A DNA stretch of 64,000 nucleotides from Pandoraea pnomenusa (GTDB lineage: Bacteria > Pseudomonadota > Gammaproteobacteria > Burkholderiales > Burkholderiaceae). Both the position numbers and the translations under genes were made by a program. This document shows positions 1-9,173 of this stretch, piece after piece. The stretch's first letter is position 1. The number at the start of each line of letters is the position of its first letter. The stretch lies in NCBI RefSeq assembly GCF_000767615.3, contig NZ_CP009553.3, positions 124,001-188,000 of the forward strand, given 5' to 3'. Below the pieces are notes generated by a model. It worked only from the letters and a program-made list of their open reading frames with translations. It was not told the DNA's origin and ran no database searches.

Positions 1-251
1 TCGTCATCGATACCCAGAACAACGTGAGCCAGCCGGCGCCGTTCTCGGGCGGCCAGACGGTCGTGGCCCCGAATTCGCAAATCTCCGTCCAACAGGAGAA
101 CAACGCGCTCAGGATGGTCAAAGCGGGCGCCAACCTCGCCGACGTCGTCAAGGCGCTGAACTCGCTTGGCGCGAGTCCGGCGGACCTGATGTCGATTCTG
201 CAGGCCATGAAGGCCTCGGGCGCCCTGCGCGCCGATCTGGAGATCATCTGA
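1..251 (+). CDS. flgI: Flagellar P-ring protein FlgI, C-terminal fragment
   Basis: The window opens inside this gene and only about the last 83 codons are present, ending in TGA. FlgI forms the periplasmic P ring around the flagellar rod as it crosses the peptidoglycan. The visible tail has the family pattern of a glutamine- and asparagine-rich stretch, then [20 protein letters not shown], and the terminal run [18 protein letters not shown] ending in ADLEII. One base separates its stop codon from the ATG of flgJ, so the two are almost certainly co-transcribed. The signal peptide and most of the ring domain lie outside the window. The identity rests on this tail and on the flgJ-flgK-flgL genes that follow. 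Confidence 0.9.
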   Translation, partial: VIDTQNNVSQPAPFSGGQTVVAPNSQISVQQENNALRMVKAGANLADVVKALNSLGASPADLMSILQAMKASGALRADLEII

Positions 252-252
252 T

Positions 253-1140
253 ATGGCCGACGGCAACCGACTCACGGGCGCGGCGGGCGCCTCGCTGCCC
301 GATCTGACGCAACGCGCCTCCTACGACATGCAGGGCCTCACGGCGCTGCGTGCCGCTGCCCATCAACAGACGCCGCAAGCCACGCAGCAAGCCGCCAAGC
401 AGTTCGAGGCCGTCTTCACGCAGATGATGGTCAAGAGCATGCGCGAGGCCACGATGTCCGGCGGGCTGCTGGGCAGCGATCAGGAAAAGATGTTCAACGG
501 CATGCTCGACGATCAGCTCGCCCAGCAGCTTGCCTCGAACAAGGGCATCGGTCTGGCCGACCTCATGCTCAAGCAGCTCGCCAGAACCGGCACCACACTG
601 CCGCCTGCCGCGATGGGGCGTCAGCAGTCGCTGCAAGGACGCGCATACAACTCGGCCGACGCCATTGGGGTGGCCGACGGCGCGCCTGCGGTGGCCGGCG
701 AGTTCGTCGACCGCATGGCCACGGCCGCGCAGAACGCCAGCGCGAGCAGTGGCATTCCGGCGCGGTTCATGCTCAGCCAGGCGGCGCTCGAGTCCGGCTG
801 GGGCAAGCGCGAGATCCGTCGCGCCGACGGCAGCACGAGCTACAACGTTTTCGGTATCAAGGCCGGCAAGAACTGGAACGGCCCGACCGTGGAGGTGGCG
901 ACGACGGAGTATGTGAACGGCCAGCCGCGCAGGGTGATGGCCAAGTTCCGCGCATACCACTCGTACGACGAGGCGTTCGCCGACTACGCCAACCTGATTT
1001 CGAAGAACCCGCGCTATGCATCGGTCGTGGCCAGCGCCAACGACGCCGCCGGTTTCGCCACGAATTTGCAGCGCGCCGGCTACGCCACCGATCCGCAGTA
1101 CGCGAGCAAGCTCATCAAGATCATGAAGCACTTCGCCTGA
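253..1140 (+). CDS. flgJ: Flagellar rod-capping protein and peptidoglycan hydrolase FlgJ
   Basis: This 295-residue protein is the two-domain FlgJ typical of beta- and gamma-proteobacteria. Residues about 35-105 form the rod-binding half, with the conserved KQFEAVFTQMMVKSMREAT stretch followed by a short DQLAQQLA segment. Residues about 150-295 form a glucosaminidase-type muramidase domain, with FMLSQAALESGWGKREI containing the likely catalytic Glu and YNVFGIKAGKNWNG after it. It works in the periplasm, opening the peptidoglycan so that the rod can pass. It starts one base after flgI. The next gene, flgK, has a 146-bp gap and a possible promoter of its own. Confidence 0.95.
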   Translation: MADGNRLTGAAGASLPDLTQRASYDMQGLTALRAAAHQQTPQATQQAAKQFEAVFTQMMVKSMREATMSGGLLGSDQEKMFNGMLDDQLAQQLASNKGIGLADLMLKQLARTGTTLPPAAMGRQQSLQGRAYNSADAIGVADGAPAVAGEFVDRMATAAQNASASSGIPARFMLSQAALESGWGKREIRRADGSTSYNVFGIKAGKNWNGPTVEVATTEYVNGQPRRVMAKFRAYHSYDEAFADYANLISKNPRYASVVASANDAAGFATNLQRAGYATDPQYASKLIKIMKHFA

Positions 1141-1191
1141 CGGGGCGAGCGGCACGGCATCGCGCCCGAAGCGATCGGGGGCGTGTCACCC

Positions 1192-1218
1192 TCAATATTG
1201 CTGCCGGACTGCCGTAAA
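1192..1218 (+). promoter_or_regulatory. Possible sigma-28 (FliA) promoter for flgKL
   Basis: The sequence reads TCAATATT, 11 bases, GCCGTAAA. The sigma-28 consensus is TAAAGTTT-N11-GCCGATAA. The spacing is exact, 5 of 8 bases match in the upstream element and 6 of 8 in the downstream one. It lies about 70 bases before the flgK ATG, in the only sizeable gap of this rightward block. Late flagellar genes such as flgK are often sigma-28 dependent, but this match is only moderate. Confidence 0.35.
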
Positions 1219-1286
1219 CACATCGGTAACGGCGCGCGAGCGGTCATTTCACCGCGGGGCGCGCCTCTTATTCAAGCCGCGAGATC

Positions 1287-3275
1287 ATGAGCCTAATCAA
1301 TATTGGCATGAGCGGGCTGAACGCCTCCCAGTTCGCCCTGAATACCACCGGCAACAACATCTCCAATTCGGGGACCGCCGGCTACAACCGCCAGATCGTC
1401 AGCTATACCCAGGCCGACAGCCAGTTCACGGGCGTGGGTTACCTGGGCCAGGGCGTGCTGGTCAACGACGTGTCGCGCGTGTACGACCAGTTCCTGGCCA
1501 ACCAGGCGAACCAGGCGCAGACCCAGTACAGCCAGCTCAACACGTACTACCAGCAGATCTCGCAGATCAACAACGCGCTGGGCAGCTCCACCACGGGCCT
1601 GTCGGCCTCGATGTCGACGTTCTTCACGAACCTGCAGACCATCGTGACCGCGCCGAACAACTCGGCCACGCGAGCCACGGTGATTTCGTCGGCGCAAACG
1701 CTCACGAGCATGTTCCAGTCGCTGTCCGGCACGCTGTCGTCGCTGCGCACCGCCGTGAACGGCAACATCCAGCAGTCGACCGACCAGATCAATACCTACG
1801 CGAAGCAGATCGCCACGCTCAACGATGCGATCGTGCAGGCGCAGGCCAACGGCGGTGGCGCCACGCCCAACGACCTGCTCGACCAGCGCGACCAGGCGAT
1901 CGCCAACCTGAACGCCATCGTCCAGACGAACGTCGTGAAGGACAGCAACGGCTCGTACAACGTCTTCATCGGCAACGGCCAGTCGCTGGTTTCGGGGAAT
2001 TCCGCCTACCAGCTCACGACCATCGCGTCGACGAGTGACCCGTCGCAACTGACCGTGGCCTACATCATGGGCAACGGCACGAAGGTCGCCATTCCGGAAT
2101 CGTCGATCTCCGGCGGTTCGCTCGCCGGCCTGCTGTCGTTCCGCAGCGGTGCGCTTACGCAGGCCCAGAACTCGCTCGGGCAGATCGCACTGTCGCTGGC
2201 CGGCACGTTCAACGCACAGAACCAGCTGGGCCTGGATCTGTACGGCCAACTCGGCGGTAACTTCTTCACGGTGCCGAATCCGACGATCATCGCGAACACG
2301 GGCAACTCGAACGCGGCCACGCTCAACGCCTCGATCACCGACGCCTCGAAGGTCACCACGAGCGATTACACGGTGACTTACGACGGCACGAATTACACGA
2401 TGACGCGCCTGACCGACGGCGCGAAGTGGACTGCCGGCGCGCCGGCCACGCCGGGCGCGGCGCTGAACTTCCAGGACAGCACCGGCGCGGCGTTCGCCGA
2501 CGGCTTCTCGGTCACGACCGCGGGCATGGTCGCGGGCGACAGCTTCACGATCCAGCCGACGCGCAACGCTGCCCAGAACATCGGCGTGGCGATCACCGAT
2601 CCAGGCAAGATCGCGCTGGCCGCTCCGATCATTGCCTCGACGGGCACGGCCAATGGCGGTTCGCTCAAGGTCGACCAGGGCTCGGTGGACGCGTCCTACC
2701 TCTCGAACGTACTGACTGCACCCGTCAACTTCACGTTCAGCAAGGACGCCACGACCGGTGCGCTCACGCTGGTGGCTCCGGCGCCGATGACCGTGACGGT
2801 CAATGGCACGACCACCACTTACGCCGCGGGCGCCACCGTGCCCTACGACGCCACGAACGGCGCCAAGATCACGATGAGCGGCATGACCGTGAACCTGTCG
2901 GGCACGCCGAACAACGGCGATACGTTCACGATCGCCCCGAATACGTCGGGCGCCGTGACCGACAACCGCAACGGCCTGGCGCTGTCGGCACTGCAGAACG
3001 ACAAGACCAAGGTCGGCGGCTCGCAAAGCTATGCGTCCGCGTACGCGAACCTCGTGTCGTACGTGGGCTCGACCACGAACACGTACAAGTCGACCAGCGC
3101 GGCCCAGCAGACGCTGCTCAAGCAGGCGCAGGAAGCACAGTCGTCCAATTCCGGCGTGAACCTCGACGAAGAAGCGGCCAATCTGATCAAGTTTCAGCAG
3201 CTCTATCAGGCCAATTCGAAAGTGATTCAGACCGCGTCGACGCTGTTCGACACCATCCTCCAGATGGTCAACTAA
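1287..3275 (+). CDS. flgK: Flagellar hook-filament junction protein FlgK (HAP1)
   Basis: This 662-residue protein is the first hook-associated protein, joining hook to filament. The N-terminus MSLINIGMSGLNASQFALNT and the following NNISNSGTAGYNRQ are the classic FlgK/rod-hook signature. The C-terminus NLIKFQQLYQANSKVIQTAS and TLFDTILQMVN forms the conserved coiled-coil end. The central region, residues about 340-560, is rich in Gly, Thr, Ala and Ser and forms the surface-exposed variable domain. It contains two related segments ending in GDSFTIQPT and GDTFTIAPN, and a similar one occurs in FlgL. The gene ends 16 bases before flgL, so the two form an operon. Confidence 0.97.
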   Translation: MSLINIGMSGLNASQFALNTTGNNISNSGTAGYNRQIVSYTQADSQFTGVGYLGQGVLVNDVSRVYDQFLANQANQAQTQYSQLNTYYQQISQINNALGSSTTGLSASMSTFFTNLQTIVTAPNNSATRATVISSAQTLTSMFQSLSGTLSSLRTAVNGNIQQSTDQINTYAKQIATLNDAIVQAQANGGGATPNDLLDQRDQAIANLNAIVQTNVVKDSNGSYNVFIGNGQSLVSGNSAYQLTTIASTSDPSQLTVAYIMGNGTKVAIPESSISGGSLAGLLSFRSGALTQAQNSLGQIALSLAGTFNAQNQLGLDLYGQLGGNFFTVPNPTIIANTGNSNAATLNASITDASKVTTSDYTVTYDGTNYTMTRLTDGAKWTAGAPATPGAALNFQDSTGAAFADGFSVTTAGMVAGDSFTIQPTRNAAQNIGVAITDPGKIALAAPIIASTGTANGGSLKVDQGSVDASYLSNVLTAPVNFTFSKDATTGALTLVAPAPMTVTVNGTTTTYAAGATVPYDATNGAKITMSGMTVNLSGTPNNGDTFTIAPNTSGAVTDNRNGLALSALQNDKTKVGGSQSYASAYANLVSYVGSTTNTYKSTSAAQQTLLKQAQEAQSSNSGVNLDEEAANLIKFQQLYQANSKVIQTASTLFDTILQMVN

Positions 3276-3291
3276 GCGCAGGGGCACAGCG

Positions 3292-4527
3292 ATGCGTATC
3301 AGCACCAACATGATCTACGACCAGGGGATGCGGGCGATGAGCCAGAACACCTCTGATCTGCTCAACACCCAGGCGCAGCTTTCCTCGGGCAAGCGCGTGA
3401 CCACGCCGGGCGACGATCCGATCGCCGCAGCGCAGGCCGTGGCGGTGTCGCAGGACAACGACATGAACACGCAGTACGCGTCGAACCGCGCCTCGGCAAC
3501 GACGCAACTACAGCTCGAGGACTCGACCTTCGGCAGCATCATCAATTCGTTGCAGCACGTGATGTCGCAGGTGGTCGCGGCGGGCAACCCCACCCTCAAC
3601 GACAACGATCGTGCGACCATCGCCACCGATCTGCAGTCGAGCTTTCAGCAACTGCTCTCGCTGGCGAACACGACCGACGCAAACGGTCAGTACCTGTTCT
3701 CGGGCTTCATGGGCAATTCGGCCGCGTACGTGGCATCGGCGACCGGCGCATCATATGCCGGAGACACCGGCGTGCGTTACGTTCAGGTCAGCCCGAACCG
3801 CCAGATCGCCGTCAACGACATCGGTTCGTCCATCTTCCAGGGCGTCCAGGCCGGCACGGCCAGCGCGGTGATCAGCGGCAGCGCAACGAACCAGGGCACG
3901 GGCGTGTACTCCACGGTGTCGACGACCGACGTGACCAACGCCGGCGCGAACCACCAGTATCAGATCAGCTTCGCGATCGACAACACGACCACGCCGCCCA
4001 CGACCAACTACACGGTCAAGGACATGACGGACACCACGGTGGCCGATGTGACGGGCGCCTACACGGCAGGCCAGCCGATCGCGTTCGGCGGCAAGAGCGT
4101 GACTTTTACCGGCGCACCGGCCACGGGCGACACGTACACGGTGCAACCGGCGAACAAGGGCAGCACGAACGTGTTCGACAACCTGCAGGCGCTCATCAAT
4201 ACGCTCAAGACGCCGATCAACAGTACCAACGGCACCGGCCAGGCCAATCTGAGCAACGCGCTCACGACGTTCAACCAGTTGTTCGGCAACACCTACGACA
4301 ACGTGACCACGGTGCGCACCACGGTAGGCTCGCGCATGAACGAGTTGACGTCGCTCAACAACATCGGCGACACGAATTCGCTGAACTACCAGTCGCAACT
4401 GTCGGATCTGCTCGACGTGGACTGGAACTCGGCGGCAACGAAATTCGCGCAGTTGCAGGCTGCCTTGCAGGCATCGCAGCAAAGCTTCATGCAGACCCAG
4501 AAGCTCTCGCTGTTCAACTTCCTCTGA
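3292..4527 (+). CDS. flgL: Flagellar hook-filament junction protein FlgL (HAP3)
   Basis: FlgL is the second junction protein, sitting between FlgK and the filament. The N-terminus MRISTNMIYDQGMRAMSQ, then LLNTQAQLSSGKRV and the PGDDPIAAAQA stretch, is the conserved flagellin-like N-terminal helix. The C-terminus has the matching helix with NYQSQLSDLLDVDW and SLFNFL at the end. At 411 residues it is longer than the roughly 300-residue enteric FlgL because of an insert at about residues 195-300. That insert contains GDTYTVQPA, resembling segments in FlgK. It is the last gene of the rightward block and is followed by a hairpin shared with the oncoming fliR. Confidence 0.96.
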   Translation: MRISTNMIYDQGMRAMSQNTSDLLNTQAQLSSGKRVTTPGDDPIAAAQAVAVSQDNDMNTQYASNRASATTQLQLEDSTFGSIINSLQHVMSQVVAAGNPTLNDNDRATIATDLQSSFQQLLSLANTTDANGQYLFSGFMGNSAAYVASATGASYAGDTGVRYVQVSPNRQIAVNDIGSSIFQGVQAGTASAVISGSATNQGTGVYSTVSTTDVTNAGANHQYQISFAIDNTTTPPTTNYTVKDMTDTTVADVTGAYTAGQPIAFGGKSVTFTGAPATGDTYTVQPANKGSTNVFDNLQALINTLKTPINSTNGTGQANLSNALTTFNQLFGNTYDNVTTVRTTVGSRMNELTSLNNIGDTNSLNYQSQLSDLLDVDWNSAATKFAQLQAALQASQQSFMQTQKLSLFNFL

Positions 4528-4583
4528 TCGGCGAGGCGGGGCCGGGAGCATGTCTCCCCCAGGTCTCCAACGTCGACAAGCGC

Positions 4584-4621
4584 GGGCCACGCGGCAATGC
4601 CGGGTGGCCCGTCGTCCTTTT
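4584..4621. terminator. Likely terminator between convergent flgL and fliR
   Basis: GGGCCAC (4584-4590) pairs with GTGGCCC (4604-4610). An inner CGGCA/CCGG pairing lies between them, and a short CCTTTT tract follows on the plus strand. It sits 57 bases after flgL and 60 bases before the fliR stop codon, in the only gap between the two convergent units. Confidence 0.6.
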
Positions 4622-4681
4622 GCGGATGGCCGGCAAGCGGCGCTCGTGAAGCGCGACGCAGGCGAGCATGGCGCCCGGCGC

Positions 4682-5473
4682 TCAGAGTTTCGGCACGAAG
4701 GCGGCGCTCGCGCGAATCATCATGTCGATGCCGATCGAGAAGAAGTGGTCCATCACCGGGGCGATGCGCGGCATCATCAGCTCGATCACGACCAGGCCGA
4801 CGCCCAGCGTGAGCGGAAAGCCCACCGCGAAAATGTTGAGCTGCGGCGCGGCGCGGTTGAGAATACCCAGCGCGAGGTTGCAGATGAGCAGCGCGGCCAC
4901 GAGCGGCAGCGAGAGCATGAGCGCCAGCGTGAACAGCTGACCGCCCAGCATGGCAAGGTACTGCCAGCCGGTCACGGCAAGCGGTACGGAAGACACGGGC
5001 AGCATCGTGAAGCTCTGCACGAGCGTGGCGAACATCACGAGATGGCCATTGGTGGCGAGGAACACGAGCATGGCCACCACGTTGAGCAGCATGCCGAGCA
5101 CGGCGGTGCTGCCGTCGCTGTTGGGCGTGAGCAGGGTGGCGAACGACAGGCCCATTTGCAAGCCGACGAAATCGCCCGCCATGCTGATCGCCGAGAACAC
5201 GATCTGCATGCACCAGCCCAGCGCGGCGCCGATCACGATCTGCTGCACCATGATCCACAGGCCTTCCCACGAAAACGGCGAGACGGCCGGCATCGGCCCG
5301 AGCACCGGCGCGAGCGCGAGCGCGACAATGCCGGCCAGGCCGATCTTGACGGTCGAGGGTACGGAGACGTCGCCAAAGAGCGGTGCGCTCATCGACAACG
5401 CCAGCAGGCGCACGAACGGAAACAGGAACGCCGCGATGACGCCCGAGAGCTGTTCGTAAGTGAAGCTGATCAC
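4682..5473 (-). CDS. fliR: Flagellar type III export gate protein FliR
   Basis: FliR is an inner-membrane part of the flagellar export gate with FliP and FliQ. I start it at the GTG at 5473, which gives 263 residues beginning VISFTYEQLSGVIAAFLFPF, the usual FliR N-terminus and length. The open frame continues 30 codons upstream, but that part is Arg/Pro-rich and overlaps fliQ. Several hydrophobic segments are visible, including the PFVRLLALSMSAPLFGD region and conserved GLSFATLLTP. The C-terminus is APVMDHFFSIGIDMMIRASA. It is the last gene of the leftward fliLMNOPQR operon. Confidence 0.95.
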   Translation of the reverse strand: MISFTYEQLSGVIAAFLFPFVRLLALSMSAPLFGDVSVPSTVKIGLAGIVALALAPVLGPMPAVSPFSWEGLWIMVQQIVIGAALGWCMQIVFSAISMAGDFVGLQMGLSFATLLTPNSDGSTAVLGMLLNVVAMLVFLATNGHLVMFATLVQSFTMLPVSSVPLAVTGWQYLAMLGGQLFTLALMLSLPLVAALLICNLALGILNRAAPQLNIFAVGFPLTLGVGLVVIELMMPRIAPVMDHFFSIGIDMMIRASAAFVPKL

Positions 5474-5493
5474 CGCCGGTGCGCCCGCGCGGC

Positions 5494-5763
5494 CTAGCCG
5501 ACCAGGCCCGGAATGCCGGTGAGCAGCTGGCGCATGTAGTCGACCATCAGGTTGAGCATCCACGGGCCGGCGATCACGAGCGTGACGAACACGGCGAGCA
5601 GTTTCGGGATGAACGACAGCGTCATTTCGTTGATCTGCGTGGCCGCCTGGAACAGGCTCACGAGCAGACCGGAGACGAGCGCGACGAGTAGCAGCGGCGC
5701 GGCGAGCAGCAGCGTCACCTGCATTGCCTGATGGGCCAGCGCCATGACGGTTTCCGGAGTCAT
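5494..5763 (-). CDS. fliQ: Flagellar type III export gate protein FliQ
   Basis: An 89-residue protein with the exact length and layout of FliQ: a short MTPETVMALAHQAMQ start, a first membrane helix LLLAAPLLLVALVSGLLVSL, the conserved FQAATQINEMTLSFIPK loop, then a second membrane helix. It assembles with FliP and FliR into the helical export gate at the core of the basal body. It lies 16 bases after fliP and 20 bases before the fliR GTG. Confidence 0.97.
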   Translation of the reverse strand: MTPETVMALAHQAMQVTLLLAAPLLLVALVSGLLVSLFQAATQINEMTLSFIPKLLAVFVTLVIAGPWMLNLMVDYMRQLLTGIPGLVG

Positions 5764-5779
5764 ATCCTGCGCCTCGCCG

Positions 5780-6631
5780 CTACATCGTGAAGCTCTGGGC
5801 GAGTGAGCCCAGCAGCAGTTGCCAGCCGTCGACCACCACGAACAGCATCAGCTTGAAAGGCAGCGACACGGTGGAGGGCGAAACCATCATCATCCCCATC
5901 GACATCAGCACGCTCGCGACCACCAGATCGATGATGAGGAACGGAATGAAGATCGTGAAGCCGATCTGGAAGGCCGTCTTCAGCTCGCTCGTGGCGAACG
6001 CCGGCACGAGAATGCGCATCGGCACGTCTTCCGGGCCGTTCATCGGCGGGGTCTTCGCCAGCTTGGCGAAGAGTGCCAGATCGGCCTCGCGGGTTTGCTT
6101 GAGCATGAACGCGTGGAACGGCTTGGCGCCCGTGTCGATCGCCTGTTCGAAGCTGATCTTGTTGGCGGCGAAGGGCTGATAGGCGTCGGTGTAGGCCTTG
6201 TCGAACACCGGCGACATCACGAAGAAGGTGAGAAACAGCGCCAGCCCGATCAGGATCTGGTTCGGCGGCGAGGTGGTCACGCCGATGGCGTGCCGCAGCA
6301 GCGAGAGCACGATGATGATGCGCGTGAAGGCCGTCATCATCAGCAGCATCGCCGGCAGGAACCCCAGCGACGTGAGCAGCAGCATCGTCTGCACGGACAG
6401 CGAGTACGTCTGTCCGCCGCCCGGCGTGGGGGTGCTCGTGAGGGCGGGGAGCGTGGCCTGCGCGAAAGCGGCGCCCGGCAGCATCAGCGCGATGAGGGCG
6501 GCGGCCGCGAGGGCGATCAGCGCGACAGGCGCGCTCCGCACGAGCCGCGAGAGCCGGGCCGACTCAAGAGTCGACCCCAGAGCCGACCCCAGCGCCGGAC
6601 CCATCGGGCTCCGGGACTGACCGCGTGACAT
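5780..6631 (-). CDS. fliP: Flagellar type III export gate protein FliP
   Basis: FliP is the main subunit of the export gate. The start is the ATG at 6631, giving 283 residues. Its first base is the last base of the fliO stop codon (TGATG), which implies coupled translation. The N-terminus is unusual, with about 35 residues repeating [12 protein letters not shown] before the signal peptide ([14 protein letters not shown]). The mature part has all the FliP signatures: [67 protein letters not shown] and [15 protein letters not shown]. Confidence 0.96.
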   Translation of the reverse strand: MSRGQSRSPMGPALGSALGSTLESARLSRLVRSAPVALIALAAAALIALMLPGAAFAQATLPALTSTPTPGGGQTYSLSVQTMLLLTSLGFLPAMLLMMTAFTRIIIVLSLLRHAIGVTTSPPNQILIGLALFLTFFVMSPVFDKAYTDAYQPFAANKISFEQAIDTGAKPFHAFMLKQTREADLALFAKLAKTPPMNGPEDVPMRILVPAFATSELKTAFQIGFTIFIPFLIIDLVVASVLMSMGMMMVSPSTVSLPFKLMLFVVVDGWQLLLGSLAQSFTM

Positions 6632-7155
6632 CAGGAATCCTTTTTCATCGATTCGCGCAACTTTTGTGCAAAAGCCTGCGCGGCACGGTTGGCTTGCGCG
6701 CCCGGATGGGCAACGGGGGGCGCGGCGGGCAGATCGGCGACACGGTCGGCATCGATCACGTGCAGGCTGCGCACCTGTCCCGGTGCCACGCCCAGCACGA
6801 CCCAGTCGCCCGCGACTTCCACCACCACCACGCGCTCGCGCTGGCCGACCGCGGCGCTGCCGACGATACGCACGTTGCCCCCGCCTAGCGGACGTTGCAG
6901 ACCGAATCGCTTCGCGAGCCACGCGAGCCCGAAAAGCAGGGCCAGCACAAGCACCAGGCCGAGGCCCGTCTGCACGATGCCTGCTCCGCCGAGGCTCGGC
7001 ACGGCCGCGGCCTGGGAGGCCGCGCCCTGCGCGTGGGCGGTGGCGACGAATGACGCCGGGAAATACGCAATAAGCGTAGCTTTGGCTACCACTCGGGCGG
7101 TGGCGGCTGCCGCGGCGCGCCACACGGGCTTGCCGCGGACATCGGAAGGAATCAT
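6631..7155 (-). CDS. fliO: Flagellar biosynthetic protein FliO
   Basis: This 174-residue protein has one clear membrane helix ([20 protein letters not shown], residues about 63-82) followed by the FliO cytoplasmic domain with [20 protein letters not shown] and [15 protein letters not shown]. FliO helps assemble or stabilise the FliP ring. The long N-terminal segment before the helix is Ala-rich and contains a second hydrophobic stretch ending AHAQ, possibly a signal peptide. Its ATG overlaps the fliN stop codon by four bases (ATGA), and its own stop overlaps the fliP ATG by one base. Confidence 0.9.
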   Translation of the reverse strand: MIPSDVRGKPVWRAAAAATARVVAKATLIAYFPASFVATAHAQGAASQAAAVPSLGGAGIVQTGLGLVLVLALLFGLAWLAKRFGLQRPLGGGNVRIVGSAAVGQRERVVVVEVAGDWVVLGVAPGQVRSLHVIDADRVADLPAAPPVAHPGAQANRAAQAFAQKLRESMKKDS

Positions 7156-7589
7156 CGGTTGAGCTTACGGATGCGTTCGGATGGCGTGATGATATCAGTC
7201 AGGCGGATGCCGAACTTGTCGTTCACGACCACCACTTCGCCCTGGGCGATGAGGCAACCGTTGACCAGGACGTCCATCGGTTCGCCGGCCATGCCGTCGA
7301 GCTCCACCACGGAGCCCTGCGCGAGTTGCAGCAGGTTCTTGATGGCGATCTTCGTGCGGCCGAGCTCCACGGTCATCTGGACCGGGATGTCGAGGATCAG
7401 ATCGATGTCGTTGTGCGTGGCCGTGCCGGGGTTGCCGGCGGTGGCGGCCAGCGGCTGGAACACGGGGGCGGTCGGCTGCGGCGCGGCTTCGGCGACCGGT
7501 TCGGCAGCCGTCTGCTCCGCCATGGCACTGGCCCACTCGTCCGCCATGGCCTGGGCGTCGTCACCGGGCGTTTGAGGGGTATCGCTCAT
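7152..7589 (-). CDS. fliN: Flagellar C-ring switch protein FliN
   Basis: FliN forms the base of the cytoplasmic C ring with FliM and FliG and helps dock the export ATPase complex. I start it at the ATG at 7589, giving 145 residues. The first 60 or so are acidic and Ala/Pro-rich, and the SpoA-type domain follows: [59 protein letters not shown] and [11 protein letters not shown] at the end. The start ATG overlaps the fliM stop by one base (TGATG). Confidence 0.97.
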   Translation of the reverse strand: MSDTPQTPGDDAQAMADEWASAMAEQTAAEPVAEAAPQPTAPVFQPLAATAGNPGTATHNDIDLILDIPVQMTVELGRTKIAIKNLLQLAQGSVVELDGMAGEPMDVLVNGCLIAQGEVVVVNDKFGIRLTDIITPSERIRKLNR

Positions 7590-8587
7590 CAGTCGTTGTC
7601 CTTCGAGTAATCGCTGTGCGAATGGTTGATCATCTGGTTCACGCGCAGCGCGTATTGGCCGTTGAAGACGCCGTAATTGCAGTGCATCACGGGCACGCCA
7701 TCGACCTTGGCTTCCAGCACTTCGGGCACGTCGAGCGGAATCACGTCGCCCACGCGCATGTTGAGCAGTTGCGACAGCGTCATGTCGATCTGCGCAAGAT
7801 TGGTCACGATCTCGACATCGGCGGCCTGCACCTGCTGCGAGAGCAGCCGCACCCAGCGCTTGTCGACTTCGAGGGTTTCGCCTTGCAACGGGCTCGAGAG
7901 CTGGTCGCGCAGCGGCTCGATCATCGAGTACGGCATGCAAATGTGGAATTCGCCGCCGACCGAGCCGAACTCGATGTCGAAGGTCGTGGTGACCACTACC
8001 TCGTTCGGGGTGGCCACGTTGGCGAACTGGGTGTGCATCTCGGCGCGCACGTACTCGAATTCCACCGGATGCACCGGTTTCCACGACGCGCCGTAGTTCT
8101 CGAACACCAGGTCGAGCAGACGCGCGATGATGCGCTGCTCGGTCTGCGTGAAGTCGCGGCCTTCCACGCGAGTGTGGAACCGGCCGTCGCCGCCGAACAG
8201 GTTGTCCACCACCAGGAACACGAGGTTCGGGTCGAACACGAACAGCGCGGTGCCGCGCAGCGGCTTGATGTGGACCAGATTCAGATTGGTCGGGACGGGC
8301 AGGTTGCGAATGAACTCGCTGTACTTCTGCACCCGCACCGGGCTCACCGAGATTTCGGCGCTGCGGCGCATGAAGTTGAACAGCGCAATACGGAACAGGC
8401 GCGAGAAGCGGTCGTTGATGATCTCGAGCGTGGGCATGCGCCCGCGCACGATACGCTCTTGCGTCGCGATGTTGTATGGCCTGATGCCGGAATGATCTAC
8501 CGACTCGGACCGGTCATCCTGCTCGCCGGTGACACCCTTCAGAAGGGCATCGACTTCTTCCTGCGACAGGAACTCCTCATGCGCCAT
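7589..8587 (-). CDS. fliM: Flagellar motor switch protein FliM
   Basis: FliM is the C-ring protein that binds phosphorylated CheY to reverse rotation. At 332 residues it has the standard length. The N-terminal FLSQEEVDALLKG is the CheY-P-binding peptide. The middle domain (about 45-235) contains RMPTLEIINDRFSRLFRIAL and NLVHIKPLRGTALFVFDPNL. The C-terminal SpoA-type domain ends with VPVMHCNYGVFNGQYALRV. It lies 7 bases after fliL and is coupled to fliN. Confidence 0.98.
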   Translation of the reverse strand: MAHEEFLSQEEVDALLKGVTGEQDDRSESVDHSGIRPYNIATQERIVRGRMPTLEIINDRFSRLFRIALFNFMRRSAEISVSPVRVQKYSEFIRNLPVPTNLNLVHIKPLRGTALFVFDPNLVFLVVDNLFGGDGRFHTRVEGRDFTQTEQRIIARLLDLVFENYGASWKPVHPVEFEYVRAEMHTQFANVATPNEVVVTTTFDIEFGSVGGEFHICMPYSMIEPLRDQLSSPLQGETLEVDKRWVRLLSQQVQAADVEIVTNLAQIDMTLSQLLNMRVGDVIPLDVPEVLEAKVDGVPVMHCNYGVFNGQYALRVNQMINHSHSDYSKDND

Positions 8588-8594
8588 GAATCAC

Positions 8595-9077
8595 TCACTG
8601 AATTACAAACGCGGTGAACAGCACTTCGCCCACGGCCTGCTGCGGCATGTTGGCCGCGAACGGTTGCGCGACCAGCGAGCGGATTTCGCTTGCCAGACGA
8701 CGCTTGCCGTCGATCGTGGCCAGATCCTGCGGCTGCTTGGACGACAACAACAGCAACACGCGGCTGCGCACTTCGGGCATGTGCTGCGTGATGCGGGCTT
8801 GCGTCTCGGCATCCGCCACCTTGAGCGAGAGGCCGATATGCAGGTAACGTTCGCCGTCCTCGCCGGTCAGGTTCACCGTAAACGGGTCCATGCTCACGAA
8901 GACCGGTGGCGGCGGGGGCGGCGGTGCTTTCGCCGCTTCGTTGCGCCCGGTCAGCAAATACACGGCCGTTGCGGCGCCGGCGGCGGCCATGAGGGCTACC
9001 GCGACGATCAACAGAATCCATTTGCGCATGCCCCCGCCAGAGGGAGCCGCGGCTTGCGTCGATGCGGGATTTGCCAT
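8595..9077 (-). CDS. fliL: Flagellar basal body-associated protein FliL
   Basis: FliL is a single-pass inner-membrane protein that surrounds the stator and supports torque. The chosen ATG at 9077 gives 160 residues and is preceded by AGGCGAA. A longer frame to 9149 lacks such a site. Residues about 15-40 form the membrane helix (WILLIVAVALMAAAGAATAV), then a run of eight prolines, then the periplasmic domain with MDPFTVNL and RYLHIGLSLKV. It is the first gene of the leftward fliLMNOPQR operon, and a sigma-28-like site lies about 100 bases upstream. Confidence 0.94.
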   Translation of the reverse strand: MANPASTQAAAPSGGGMRKWILLIVAVALMAAAGAATAVYLLTGRNEAAKAPPPPPPPVFVSMDPFTVNLTGEDGERYLHIGLSLKVADAETQARITQHMPEVRSRVLLLLSSKQPQDLATIDGKRRLASEIRSLVAQPFAANMPQQAVGEVLFTAFVIQ

Positions 9078-9173
9078 GTGTTCGCCTGCTATTGGGTAAA
9101 GATTGTCGGCCAACCCGCCATCGGGTGATCGGCCGAAAAGAAGGGACAATCGCGTCTAACTCGCGTCTTTGTC

